This document shows, piece after piece, positions 10,435 through 20,670 of a stretch of 64,000 nucleotides of DNA. The position numbers and the translations under genes are program-made. The DNA is from Bolinopsis microptera. Taxonomy: Eukaryota; Ctenophora; Tentaculata; Lobata; Bolinopsidae. How positions within the stretch are numbered: the first letter of the stretch is position 1; each line of letters begins with the position of its first letter. The notes below the pieces were generated by a model. The model was not told where the DNA came from and searched no databases. It saw only the letters and a list, made by a program, of their open reading frames with translations. The DNA lies in assembly GCF_026151205.1 (NCBI RefSeq), contig NC_087082.1, positions 6,889,908-6,953,907 on the forward strand. The letters run 5' to 3'.

Positions 10435-13400
10435 CTAATACTTAACTAAGGGAGATTTCCCCTCATAGTAACACCCCTTCAACTTGCTACTCAGGCCACA
10501 CCCCTCCAGCATGGCCACCATGGGCCCATCATTGTGCATATCCGCAACATGTCTCCAATCACCCATAAACCTTCCTCCAGCCCACACTTGAGGCATCCAG
10601 GTGCACCCTGACAGCTCAATACACGTCTCCTCCAGCTCCTCATCATCTGCCACGTTCAGAACCATGTACCCCTCTATCCCGCGCACTATTCCGTGTAGTT
10701 TCAGAGCTTGTGTGGCGTATTCCCCAGTTGGGTGCCTCAAGTCTGTCTTGGGGTCTCCCTGGACCACGTATACAAGCTTGAAGCTGTCGAACAGTTCGCT
10801 GACAAGACCAAGTCGGTCTGTGCCCCGGGCTGCTGTAATCTTCTCTTGCCATTCTGTTATTTTAGCCCATGCTGCTGCCGTCTGTTCGGGTGTTTTGGGG
10901 GGTGGGTTGGGGAATTGGTTTGGGTTTTTTTTGGGTTTTTTGGTTTTTGGTTAGTTAAAAATTTTGGTTTTTTAAAGGGGTTTTTAAGTTTTTTTTGGGT
11001 TGGGGGGGTTTTGGTTTTTTGGTTTGTTTTTATGGTGGGTTGGGTGGTTTGGGGGGGGGGTTTTGGGGGGGGGGGATGTTTTGGGTGGTGTTTGTCCGGG
11101 GTGGTTTGGTTGGGGTTTGGGTTTGGGGGGGGGGGTTTGGGTTGTTTTGGGGGTGTGGGTGGGGGGGGTTTGTGGGGTGGTTGGGGGTTTTGGGAATTTG
11201 GGGGTTTGGGGTTTGTTTGGGGGGTTTGTTGGGTGGGGGGCTAAGTTGGTGGGGGGGTGGGGGGGTTTTTTGGTTTAAAGGGGAAAGGGGGAAAGGGGGG
11301 GGGTTGGGGGTTTTGGTTGGGGGGGGTGGGGGGGTTGGGGTTTGGTAGTTTGGGTTGGTGGGGGGGTTTGGTTTTTCCCCCTTAATGGTCAAGGGGCAAG
11401 GGAAATTACCTCTCCTAATTTGGTTGACCAGGGTGCATGAAGTTTCCGGTCCTAATTTGGCTATATACACAAAGGGTGCATGATGTTACCTGGCTCCTAA
11501 GTTGTGGACTATGATACACAGGGTGCATGAAGTTACCTGGCTCCTAAGTTGTGGACTATGATACACAGGGTGCATGAAGTTACCTGGCTCCTAAGTTGTG
11601 GACTATGATACACAGGGTGCATGAAGTTACCTGGCTCCTAAGTTGTGGACTATGATACACAGGGTGCATGAAGTTACCTGGCTCCTAAGTTGTGGACTAT
11701 GATACACAGGGTGCATGAAGTTACCTGGCTCCTAAGTTGTGGACTATGATACACAGGGTGCATGAAGTTACCTGGCTCCTAAGTTGTGGACTATGATACA
11801 CAGGGTGCATGAAGTTACCTGGCTCCTAAGTTGTGGACTATGATACACAGGGTGCATGAAGTTACCTGGCTCCTAAGTTGTGGACTATGATACACAGGGT
11901 GCATGAAGTTACCTGGCTCCTAAGTTGTGGACTATGATACACAGGGTGCATGAAGTTACCTGGCTCCTAAGTTGTGGACTATGATACACAGGGTGCATGA
12001 AGTTACCTGGCTCCTAAGTTGTGGACTATGATACACAGGGTGCATGAAGTTACCTGGCTCCTAAGTTGTGGACTATGATACACAGGGTGCATGAAGTTAC
12101 CTGGCTCCTAAGTTGTGGACTATGATACACAGGGTGCATGAAGTTACCTGGCTCCTAAGTTGTGGACTATGATACACAGGGTGCATGAAGTTACCTGGCT
12201 CCTAAGTTGTGGACTATGATACACAGGGTGCATGAAGTTACCTGGCTCCTAAGTTGTGGACTATGATACACAGGGTGCATGAAGTTACCTGGCTCCTAAG
12301 TTGTGGACTATGATACACAGGGTGCATGAAGTTACCTGGCTCCTAAGTTGTGGACTATGATACACAGGGTGCATGAAGTTACCTGGCTCCTAAGTTGTGG
12401 ACTATGATACACAGGGTGCATGAAGTTACCTGGCTCCTAAGTTGTGGACTATGATACACAGGGTGCATGAAGTTACCTGGCTCCTAAGTTGTGGACTATG
12501 ATACACAGGGTGCATGAAGTTACCTGGCTCCTAAGTTGTGGACTATGATACACAGGGTGCATGAAGTTACCTGGCTCCTAAGTTGTGGACTATGATACAC
12601 AGGGTGCATGAAGTTACCTGGCTCCTAAGTTGTGGACTATGATACACAGGGTGCATGAAGTTACCTGGCTCCTAAGTTGTGGACTATGATACACAGGGTG
12701 CATGAAGTTACCTGGCTCCTAAGTTGTGGACTATGATACACAGGGTGCATGAAGTTACCTGGCTCCTAAGTTGTGGACTATGATACACAGGGTGCATGAA
12801 GTTACCTGGCTCCTAAGTTGTGGACTATGATACACAGGGTGCATGAAGTTACCTGGCTCCTAAGTTGTGGGACTATGATACACAGGGTGCATGAAGTTAC
12901 CTGGCTCCTAAGTTGTGGGACTATGATACACAGGGTGCATGAAGTTACCTGGCTCCTAAGTTGTGGACTATGATACACAGGGTGCATGAAGTTACCTGGC
13001 TCCTAAGTTGTGGACTATGATACACAGGGTGCATGAAGTTACCTGGCTCCTAAGTTGTGGACTATGATACACAGGGTGCATGAAGTTACCTGGCTCCTAA
13101 GTTGTGGACTATGATACACAGGGTGCATGAAGTTACCTGGCTCCTAAGTTGTGGACTATGATACACAGGGTGCATGAAGTTACCTGGCTCCTAAGTTGTG
13201 GACTATGATACACAGGGTGCATGAAGTTACCTGGCTCCTAAGTTGTGGACTATGATACACAGGGTGCATGAAGTTACCTGGCTCCTAAGTTGTGGACTAT
13301 GATACACAGGGTGCATGAAGTTACCTGGCTCCTAAGTTGTGGACTATGATACACAGGGTGCATGAAGTTACCTGGCTCCTAAGTTGTGGACTATGATACA

Positions 13401-16400
13401 CAGGGTGCATGAAGTTACCTGGCTCCTAAGTTGTGGACTATGATACACAGGGTGCATGAAGTTACCTGGCTCCTAAGTTGTGGACTATGATACACAGGGT
13501 GCATGAAGTTACCTGGCTCCTAAGTTGTGGACTATGATACACAGGGTGCATGAAGTTACCTGGCTCCTAAGTTGTGGACTATGATACACAGGGTGCATGA
13601 AGTTACCTGGCTCCTAAGTTGTGGACTATGATACACAGGGTGCATGAAGTTACCTGGCTCCTAAGTTGTGGACTATGATACACAGGGTGCATGAAGTTAC
13701 CTGGCTCCTAAGTTGTGGACTATGATACACAGGGTGCATGAAGTTACCTGGCTCCTAAGTTGTGGACTATGATACACAGGGTGCATGAAGTTACCTGGCT
13801 CCTAAGTTGTGGACTATGATACACAGGGTGCATGAAGTTACCTGGCTCCTAAGTTGTGGACTATGATACACAGGGTGCATGAAGTTACCTGGCTCCTAAG
13901 TTGTGGACTATGATACACAGGGTGCATGAAGTTACCTGGCTCCTAAGTTGTGGACTATGATACACAGGGTGCATGAAGTTACCTGGCTCCTAAGTTGTGG
14001 ACTATGATACACAGGGTGCATGAAGTTACCTGGCTCCTAAGTTGTGGACTATGATACACAGGGTGCATGAAGTTACCTGGCTCCTAAGTTGTGGACTATG
14101 ATACACAGGGTGCATGAAGTTACCTGGCTCCTAAGTTGTGGGACTATGATACACAGGGTGCATGAAGTTACCTGGCTCCTAAGTTGTGGACTATGATACA
14201 CAGGGTGCATGAAGTTACCTGGCTCCTAAGTTGTGGACTATGATACACAGGGTGCATGAAGTTACCTGGCTCCTAAGTTGTGGGCTATGATACACAGGGT
14301 GCATGAAGTTACCTGGCTCCTAAGTTGTGGACTATGATACACAGGGTGCATGAAGTTACCTGGCTCCTAAGTTGTGGACTATGATACACAGGGTGCATGA
14401 AGTTACCTGGCTCCTAAGTTGTGGACTATGATACACAGGGTGCATGAAGTTACCTGGCTCCTAAGTTGTGGACTATGATACACAGGGTGCATGAAGTTAC
14501 CTGGCTCCTAAGTTGTGGACTATGATACACAGGGTGCATGAAGTTACCTGGCTCCTAAGTTGTGGACTATGATACACAGGGTGCATGAAGTTACCTGGCT
14601 CCTAAGTTGTGGACTATGATACACAGGGTGCATGAAGTTACCTGGCTCCTAAGTTGTGGACTATGATACACAGGGTGCATGAAGTTACCTGGCTCCTAAG
14701 TTGTGGACTATGATACACAGGGTGCATGAAGTTACCTGGCTCCTAAGTTGTGGACTATGATACACAGGGTGCATGAAGTTACCTGGCTCCTAAGTTGTGG
14801 ACTATGATACACAGGGTGCATGAAGTTACCTGGCTCCTAAGTTGTGGGCTATGATACACAGGGTGCATGAAGTTACCTGGCTCCTAAGTTGTGGACTATG
14901 ATACACAGGGTGCATGAAGTTACCTGGCTCCTAAGTTGTGGACTATGATACACAGGGTGCATGAAGTTACCTGGCTCCTAAGTTGTGGACTATGATACAC
15001 AGGGTGCATGAAGTTACCTGGCTCCTAAGTTGTGGACTATGATACACAGGGTGCATGAAGTTACCTGGCTCCTAAGTTGTGGACTATGATACACAGGGTG
15101 CATGAAGTTACCTGGCTCCTAAGTTGTGGACTATGATACACAGGGTGCATGAAGTTACCTGGCTCCTAAGTTGTGGACTATGATACACAGGGTGCATGAA
15201 GTTACCTGGCTCCTAAGTTGTGGACTATGATACACAGGGTGCATGAAGTTACCTGGCTCCTAAGTTGTGGACTATGATACACAGGGTGCATGAAGTTACC
15301 TGGCTCCTAAGTTGTGGCTATGATACACAGGGTGCATGAAGTTACCTGGCTCCTAAGTTGTGGACTATGATACACAGGGTGCATGAAGTTACCTGGCTCC
15401 TAAGTTGTGGACTATGATACACAGGGTGCATGAAGTTACCTGGCTCCTAAGTTGTGGACTATGATACACAGGGTGCATGAAGTTACCTGGCTCCTAAGTT
15501 GTGGACTATGATACACAGGGTGCATGAAGTTACCTGGCTCCTAAGTTGTGGACTATGATACACAGGGTGCATGAAGTTACCTGGCTCCTAAGTTGTGGAC
15601 TATGATACACAGGGTGCATGAAGTTACCTGGCTCCTAAGTTGTGGACTATGATACACAGGGTGCATGAAGTTACCTGGCTCCTAAGTTGTGGACTATGAT
15701 ACACAGGGTGCATGAAGTTACCTGGCTCCTAAGTTGTGGACTATGATACACAGGGTGCATGAAGTTACCTGGCTCCTAAGTTGTGGACTATGATACACAG
15801 GGTGCATGAAGTTACCTGGCTCCTAAGTTGTGGACTATGATACACAGGGTGCATGAAGTTACCTGGCTCCTAAGTTGTGGACTATGATACACAGGGTGCA
15901 TGAAGTTACCTGGCTCCTAAGTTGTGGACTATGATACACAGGGTGCATGAAGTTACCTGGCTCCTAAGTTGTGGACTATGATACACAGGGTGCATGAAGT
16001 TACCTGGCTCCTAAGTTGTGGACTATGATACACAGGGTGCATGAAGTTACCTGGCTCCTAAGTTGTGGACTATGATACACAGGGTGCATGAAGTTACCTG
16101 GCTCCTAAGTTGTGGACTATGATACACAGGGTGCATGAAGTTACCTGGCTCCTAAGTTGTGGACTATGATACACAGGGTGCATGAAGTTACCTGGCTCCT
16201 AAGTTGTGGACTATGATACACAGGGTGCATGAAGTTACCTGGCTCCTAAGTTGTGGACTATGATACACAGGGTGCATGAAGTTACCTGGCTCCTAAGTTG
16301 TGGACTATGATACACAGGGTGCATGAAGTTACCTGGCTCCTAAGTTGTGGACTATGATACACAGGGTGCATGAAGTTACCTGGCTCCTAAGTTGTGGACT

Positions 16401-18383
16401 ATGATACACAGGGTGCATGAAGTTACCTGGCTCCTAAGTTGTGGGCTATGATACACAGGGTGCATGAAGTTACCTGGCTCCTAAGTTGTGGACTATGATA
16501 CACAGGGTGCATGAAGTTACCTGGCTCCTAAGTTGTGGACTATGATACACAGGGTGCATGAAGTTACCTGGCTCCTAAGTTGTGGACTATGATACACAGG
16601 GTGCATGAAGTTACCTGGCTCCTAAGTTGTGGACTATGATACACAGGGTGCATGAAGTTACCTGGCTCCTAAGTTGTGGACTATGATACACAGGGTGCAT
16701 GAAGTTACCTGGCTCCTAAGTTGTGGACTATGATACACAGGGTGCATGAAGTTACCTGGCTCCTAAGTTGTGGACTATGATACACAGGGTGCATGAAGTT
16801 ACCTGGCTCCTAAGTTGTGGACTATGATACACAGGGTGCATGAAGTTACCTGGCTCCTAAGTTGTGGACTATGATACACAGGGTGCATGAAGTTACCTGG
16901 CTCCTAAGTTGTGGACTATGATACACAGGGTGCATGAAGTTACCTGGCTCCTAAGTTGTGGACTATGATACACAGGGTGCATGAAGTTACCTGGCTCCTA
17001 AGTTGTGGACTATGATACACAGGGTGCATGAAGTTACCTGGCTCCTAAGTTGTGGGCTATGATACACAGGGTGCATGAAGTTACCTGGCTCCTAAGTTGT
17101 GGACTATGATACACAGGGTGCATGAAGTTACCTGGCTCCTAAGTTGTGGGCTATGATACACAGGGTGCATGAAGTTACCTGGCTCCTAAGTTGTGGACTA
17201 TGATACACAGGGTGCATGAAGTTACCTGGCTCCTAAGTTGTGGGCTATGATACACAGGGTGCATGAAGTTACCTGGCTCCTAAGTTGTGGGCTATGATAC
17301 ACAGGGTGCATGAAGTTACCTGGCTCCTAAGTTGTGGACTATGATACACAGGGTGCATGAAGTTACCTGGCTCCTAAGTTGTGGACTATGATACACAGGG
17401 TGCATGAAGTTACCTGGCTCCTAAGTTGTGGACTATGATACACAGGGTGCATGAAGTTACCTGGCTCCTAAGTTGTGGGCTATGATACACAGGGTGCATG
17501 AAGTTACCTGGCTCCTAAGTTGTGGACTATGATACACAGGGTGCATGAAGTTACCTGGCTCCTAAGTTGTGGGCTATGATACACAGGGTGCATGAAGTTA
17601 CCTGGCTCCTAAGTTGTGGACTATGATACACAGGGTGCATGAAGTTACCTGGCTCCTAAGTTGTGGGCTATGATACACAGGGTGCATGAAGTTACCTGGC
17701 TCCTAAGTTGTGGGCTATGATACACAGGGTGCATGAAGTTACCTGGCTCCTAAGTTGTGGACTATGATACACAGGGTGCATGAAGTTACCTGGCTCCTAA
17801 GTTGTGGACTATGATACACAGGGTGCATGGACCGCAGGTTAATAGTACCAGGCTCCAGAGATGGCCTATATTCGTCACTACTGATTCCTGTCAAAGAAAA
17901 CACCATAAATGGTTATATAACATAAACTAATTACAACAAGTTACAAATCTATTACATTTATTGAGAATTATGTAATGTAACGTGATGGAAATATTTTAAG
18001 CGGGCATATCCTGTCGAGGATGCACGACATGAAGAATTTGTTTTAACTTTGTATGAAAAGCATCAATAAAGAAATAACAGTAGCTTCAGACGTCAAAGTG
18101 GTTGTGGTTCATGAAATTTCCGTCTTTCAAACACAACTAATATTGTGTATATAATTGATTTCTAAGCCTGTTAAAAATATAAACCTGGCAATGATCCAAC
18201 ATATTGACGCTCAGCCTTGATCATGTCCCTTAATTTTCTCCGTCTCTTATACTCCAGCTCTCGCTTCAGAACAGATGTCTGATATGTGCCAATCTTGTCA
18301 GGTTGCCCAACTGCAGCAGTGCGCACTGGCGTGATTAGAGAGGTGCTGCATACGCCTCGTAACTTGGGTATGTTTCTCAACAT
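10435..18383 (-). CDS. Mitochondrial glutaredoxin-5-like protein lacking the CGFS cysteine, three exons
   Basis: Exons are 18383-18185, 17887-17790 and 10881-10435. Phases 1 and 0 match exactly and give 247 aa. The N-terminus (MLRNIPKLRGVCSTSL) looks like a mitochondrial presequence and is followed by a basic helix (KRELEYKRRRKLRDMIKAER). The third exon matches the monothiol glutaredoxin 5 fold: LVYVVQGDPKT, then ALKLHGIVRG, VLNVADDEEL, MPQVWAGGRFMGDW and a C-terminal LEGCGLSSKL, paralleling GLRX5 (LRLHGV, NVLDDPEL, IPQVYLNGEFVGGCD, LKKLGIHSAL). GLRX5 transfers Fe-S clusters through a CGFS cysteine. Here that position reads HPTGEYAT, so classical cluster ligation by this site is not expected. 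The second intron is 6.9 kb and consists almost wholly of a C/A-rich tract and a 47-bp satellite derived from the exon 2 end. A divergent paralogue or a structural Grx-fold protein is likely. Confidence 0.75.
10885..11385. other. G/T-only low-complexity tract
   Basis: About 500 bp made almost entirely of G and T on the plus strand (runs of 2-12 G alternating with T runs), with very few A or C. It lies between the 3' exon of the glutaredoxin-like gene and the degraded start of the satellite, so on the transcribed strand it is a C/A tract immediately upstream of the 3' splice site. It is rich in G-quadruplex-capable sequence. It may be real, or a low-quality consensus at the edge of an unresolved repeat. 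Frames across it are artefacts of composition. Confidence 0.85.
11430..17829. repeat. 47-bp satellite, about 135 copies, derived from an exon-intron boundary
   Basis: The unit is 47 bp. In transcript (minus) orientation it runs from CATGCACCCTGTGTATCATA through TAGGAGCCAG to GTAACTT. The first 40 bases equal the end of exon 2 of the host gene, and the last 7 are the start of its intron (CAG|GTAACT). Copies are almost identical. The variants seen are GTGGGC for GTGGAC (frequent near 17.0-17.7 kb, close to the exon), GTGGGAC (48-bp units at about 12.87, 12.92 and 14.14 kb) and one 46-bp unit near 15.32 kb. The left-most units (11430-11520) are degraded. The whole array lies in intron 2. Confidence 0.95.
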
Positions 18384-18709
18384 CCTACATAGCAGCTCAG
18401 ATTAACATTTTAAGAATATAAACAAGTTAGTTTTATACTCAATGAAAAGAATACATTAAACACAAAAGCACATGAACATGCAAGTATACACCTAGGTCTT
18501 TATTTGGGCCTAATTTTAAACTTACAATATCTCAATTGCATTTGCCTGCCTCTTGACTGTAATGGAGCAAAAAATATCCACACTGCTCAGTTTTTATGAT
18601 TCCACTATCTGGAATTACAGATGAACATTAATTCACATAAAAGTACAAGTCATTACATATATAATTGTAAAGTTTTTGAAGTGTCCTAGTACAGTACATT
18701 GTCTTCCCC
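18384..18709. other. Upstream flank of the glutaredoxin-like gene
   Basis: AT-rich region containing the presumed promoter and 5' UTR of the minus-strand gene starting at 18383. No clear TATA box at a typical distance was seen. Confidence 0.4.
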
Positions 18710-19130
18710 CAGTGGCGTAACGCTGCCCCGGCCACCAGTGGCGTAACGTTGCCTGTTGGCGCCCCCCGCCGAAAGGTTGCCCCCCTGTTGGCGCCCCCTC
18801 CCCTTTTGGTGCCCCTCCCTAAAATTGAACAAATTAGGTGATTTTAGAGGATACGACGGTAAAATCTTTAAAAAAGTGTGTATCTAGAGCAAAACGCACA
18901 GTTTTGCTAGTACTTTAGGTAAGTTTTCGAAATTATCCCATATTCAAACAACGATTTGGCGCCCCCCTAAGACTGCGCCCCCCTGACTAGCGGGGTCAGC
19001 AGGGCCCTTCGTTACGCCACTGCCGGCCACCCCGGCTATGCCGGAAGGCGCCACTCTCAGGGGGCGCCAAAAAGGCGCCCTTTCTCAACGAAAAGTTGCC
19101 CCTAGGTTTTTTCTTGAATTTTTCTTGAAT
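18710..19130. mobile_element. Outer CAGTGGCGTAACG element, 3' end lost
   Basis: A CAGTGGCGTAACG terminus at 18710 begins a sequence that is interrupted after 26 bp by the inner element (18736-19022). It appears to resume with CCCGGCTATGCCGGAAGGCG and a series of GGCGCC motifs. No matching inverted end is found before the LINE remnant at 19184, so it is truncated. It belongs to the same family as the inner element. Confidence 0.5.
18736..19022. mobile_element. hAT-like MITE, 287 bp, perfect TIRs and 8-bp TSD
   Basis: The element has perfect 13-bp terminal inverted repeats (CAGTGGCGTAACG / CGTTACGCCACTG) and an exact 8-bp target-site duplication, CCGGCCAC (18728-18735 and 19023-19030). The CAGTGGCGTA terminus and the 8-bp duplication are typical of hAT elements. 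It has no coding capacity. It is nested in a related element. Confidence 0.9.
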
Positions 19131-19183
19131 TTTATGACCTCTCACTGAAAATAACGCCTTATTGGTGTATTCCCCTGTCCAAT

Positions 19184-20670
19184 TTAGCGCTCAGTCGGTG
19201 TGAAAAAATTTTTGGGGTCCTTTTTTTGCTCCAGCATCTCGACAGCAAAACACAGCGCAGCTTGAGCTGGTGATCTTTCATCGCTCCTCAGTATGTGTCC
19301 TAGCATCTTCCACCTAGATAACTCAGCACGCTCAGACATAGGGGTAGAGTTACTCTGTTTGTAGAGGGTATCTTTGGACATCATACTGCGTGGCCAGCTG
19401 ACATTCATGATCTTTCTGAGGTGGTTACGGTGACATGCATCTAGTTTGTCCCAGTACAATTTAGGCATTCCCCAGCAACTAGAGTTATACATGAGGATAG
19501 ACCATACTACTTGGGCCTCATAGACCTTCAGCTTCTTCTGTAGGGGGATCTTACTCTGGCACCAGACCTTCTTGAAGTTCTGGAATGCTACATTGGCTAA
19601 CATGATTCTTCTGGTGACATCTTTCCTACTTTCTAGCAGAGAACCCAACAACTTGCTACTGCACCATTCTTCATTCATTCTAAGGGGTTTACCATCATCC
19701 ATGACCTCATCTTTTCCAGCTATGTAGACGTGTACAAACTCTGTCTTTGATTCATTAATATTCAGATTCCACTCTTTGAACACCTTAGTAGCGATAGGGA
19801 GGAGGGCTTCAAGAGCATCTTTCTCTTCACCAAGATAGTCGATGTCATCAGAGTAGGCATCTTCTTCAGGCATGCCACTAGGGCTTATAGGGGGGAGGGG
19901 TTGGTCGCAGCGTCACGGCACGCAGGTGGTAGCAGGCACCAGCTAGAGTGATTGTGAAACAGAGGCCTGAAACACTATCACCTTGGGGTCCTCCATTGGT
20001 GCTGATGAATACAAGGGAGGTAGCGTCGTTGACTCGCACCTTGATCTTGGTGTTGCTCAGGAGGAATCTCACTAGTCTGATCTCATCTCTTGTGCACCCT
20101 GCGTCGTCGGTTGAGCACAGTCTGCCTACTGATAGTATCGAAGGCACTGGACATGTCTAGGCCCATCTTGTGGAAAGACCACTCTCTTTCTTTTACAATG
20201 CTGATCAACATACGGTGACACCATACCAGGTCTCCACAGCTTCTCTTTTGCTTGTAGGCAGCTTGCCATGGACCTGTGTAAGCGTCTACCTTTGCTTCAA
20301 TTCTCCTGAGTGTAATGAGGGATAGCAGCTTACGAGCACAGTTACATAATGTCAGGGGTCTGAGGCTTTTCAGTTCACCAGGAGTCTTGCCAGGCTTTTG
20401 AAGAGGGGTGATGAAACATTCTCCGACAGCGTCAAGGAACAGGTTCTCTTCAAAGCAGGTGTTAATGATTTTGGCGTAATGGACACATAGCGCACTCCCA
20501 CCATACTTGAGGAGCTCATTGGGGGTATTGTCAGGTCCATTGGCTTTGCCGTTCTTGAGGCGTTTAGCAGCGGTTTTTACCTCATATTCTGTGATAGGGC
20601 AGTCGAGGGGAGAAGGGGGACCGTCAAACGGATCAAGGGCAGGTTCATCTCCAGTCAGCTGTTCTTCATA
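19184..20670 (-). pseudogene. Non-LTR retrotransposon (LINE) reverse transcriptase remnant
   Basis: The minus strand encodes, in order, an RT finger/palm region (FITPLQKPGKTPGELKSLRP, GLDMSSAFDTISR), the GPQGDSVSGLCFTI block, the catalytic-box equivalent YSDDIDYL, and a C-terminal thumb region with SRWKMLGHILR. At least two frame disruptions interrupt it: one near 20147-20160 before the DDAGCTRDE block, and one near 19876. The A-box Asp (GLDMSSAFD) and the YSDD box (normally YADD) are still visible. The upstream linker of the same element continues at 23091-23381 after a 2.4-kb insertion. It is inactive. Confidence 0.85.

Noticed and set aside
10995-11470. Gly/Trp/Val-rich and Pro-rich proteins on both strands
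   Set aside because: They come from the G/T-only tract, with no domain or splice context.
11430-17829. CRISPR array or coding repeat in the 47-bp array
   Set aside because: There are no unique spacers; units abut directly and are near-identical. Open frames across it exist only where 48-bp variants restore phase by chance.
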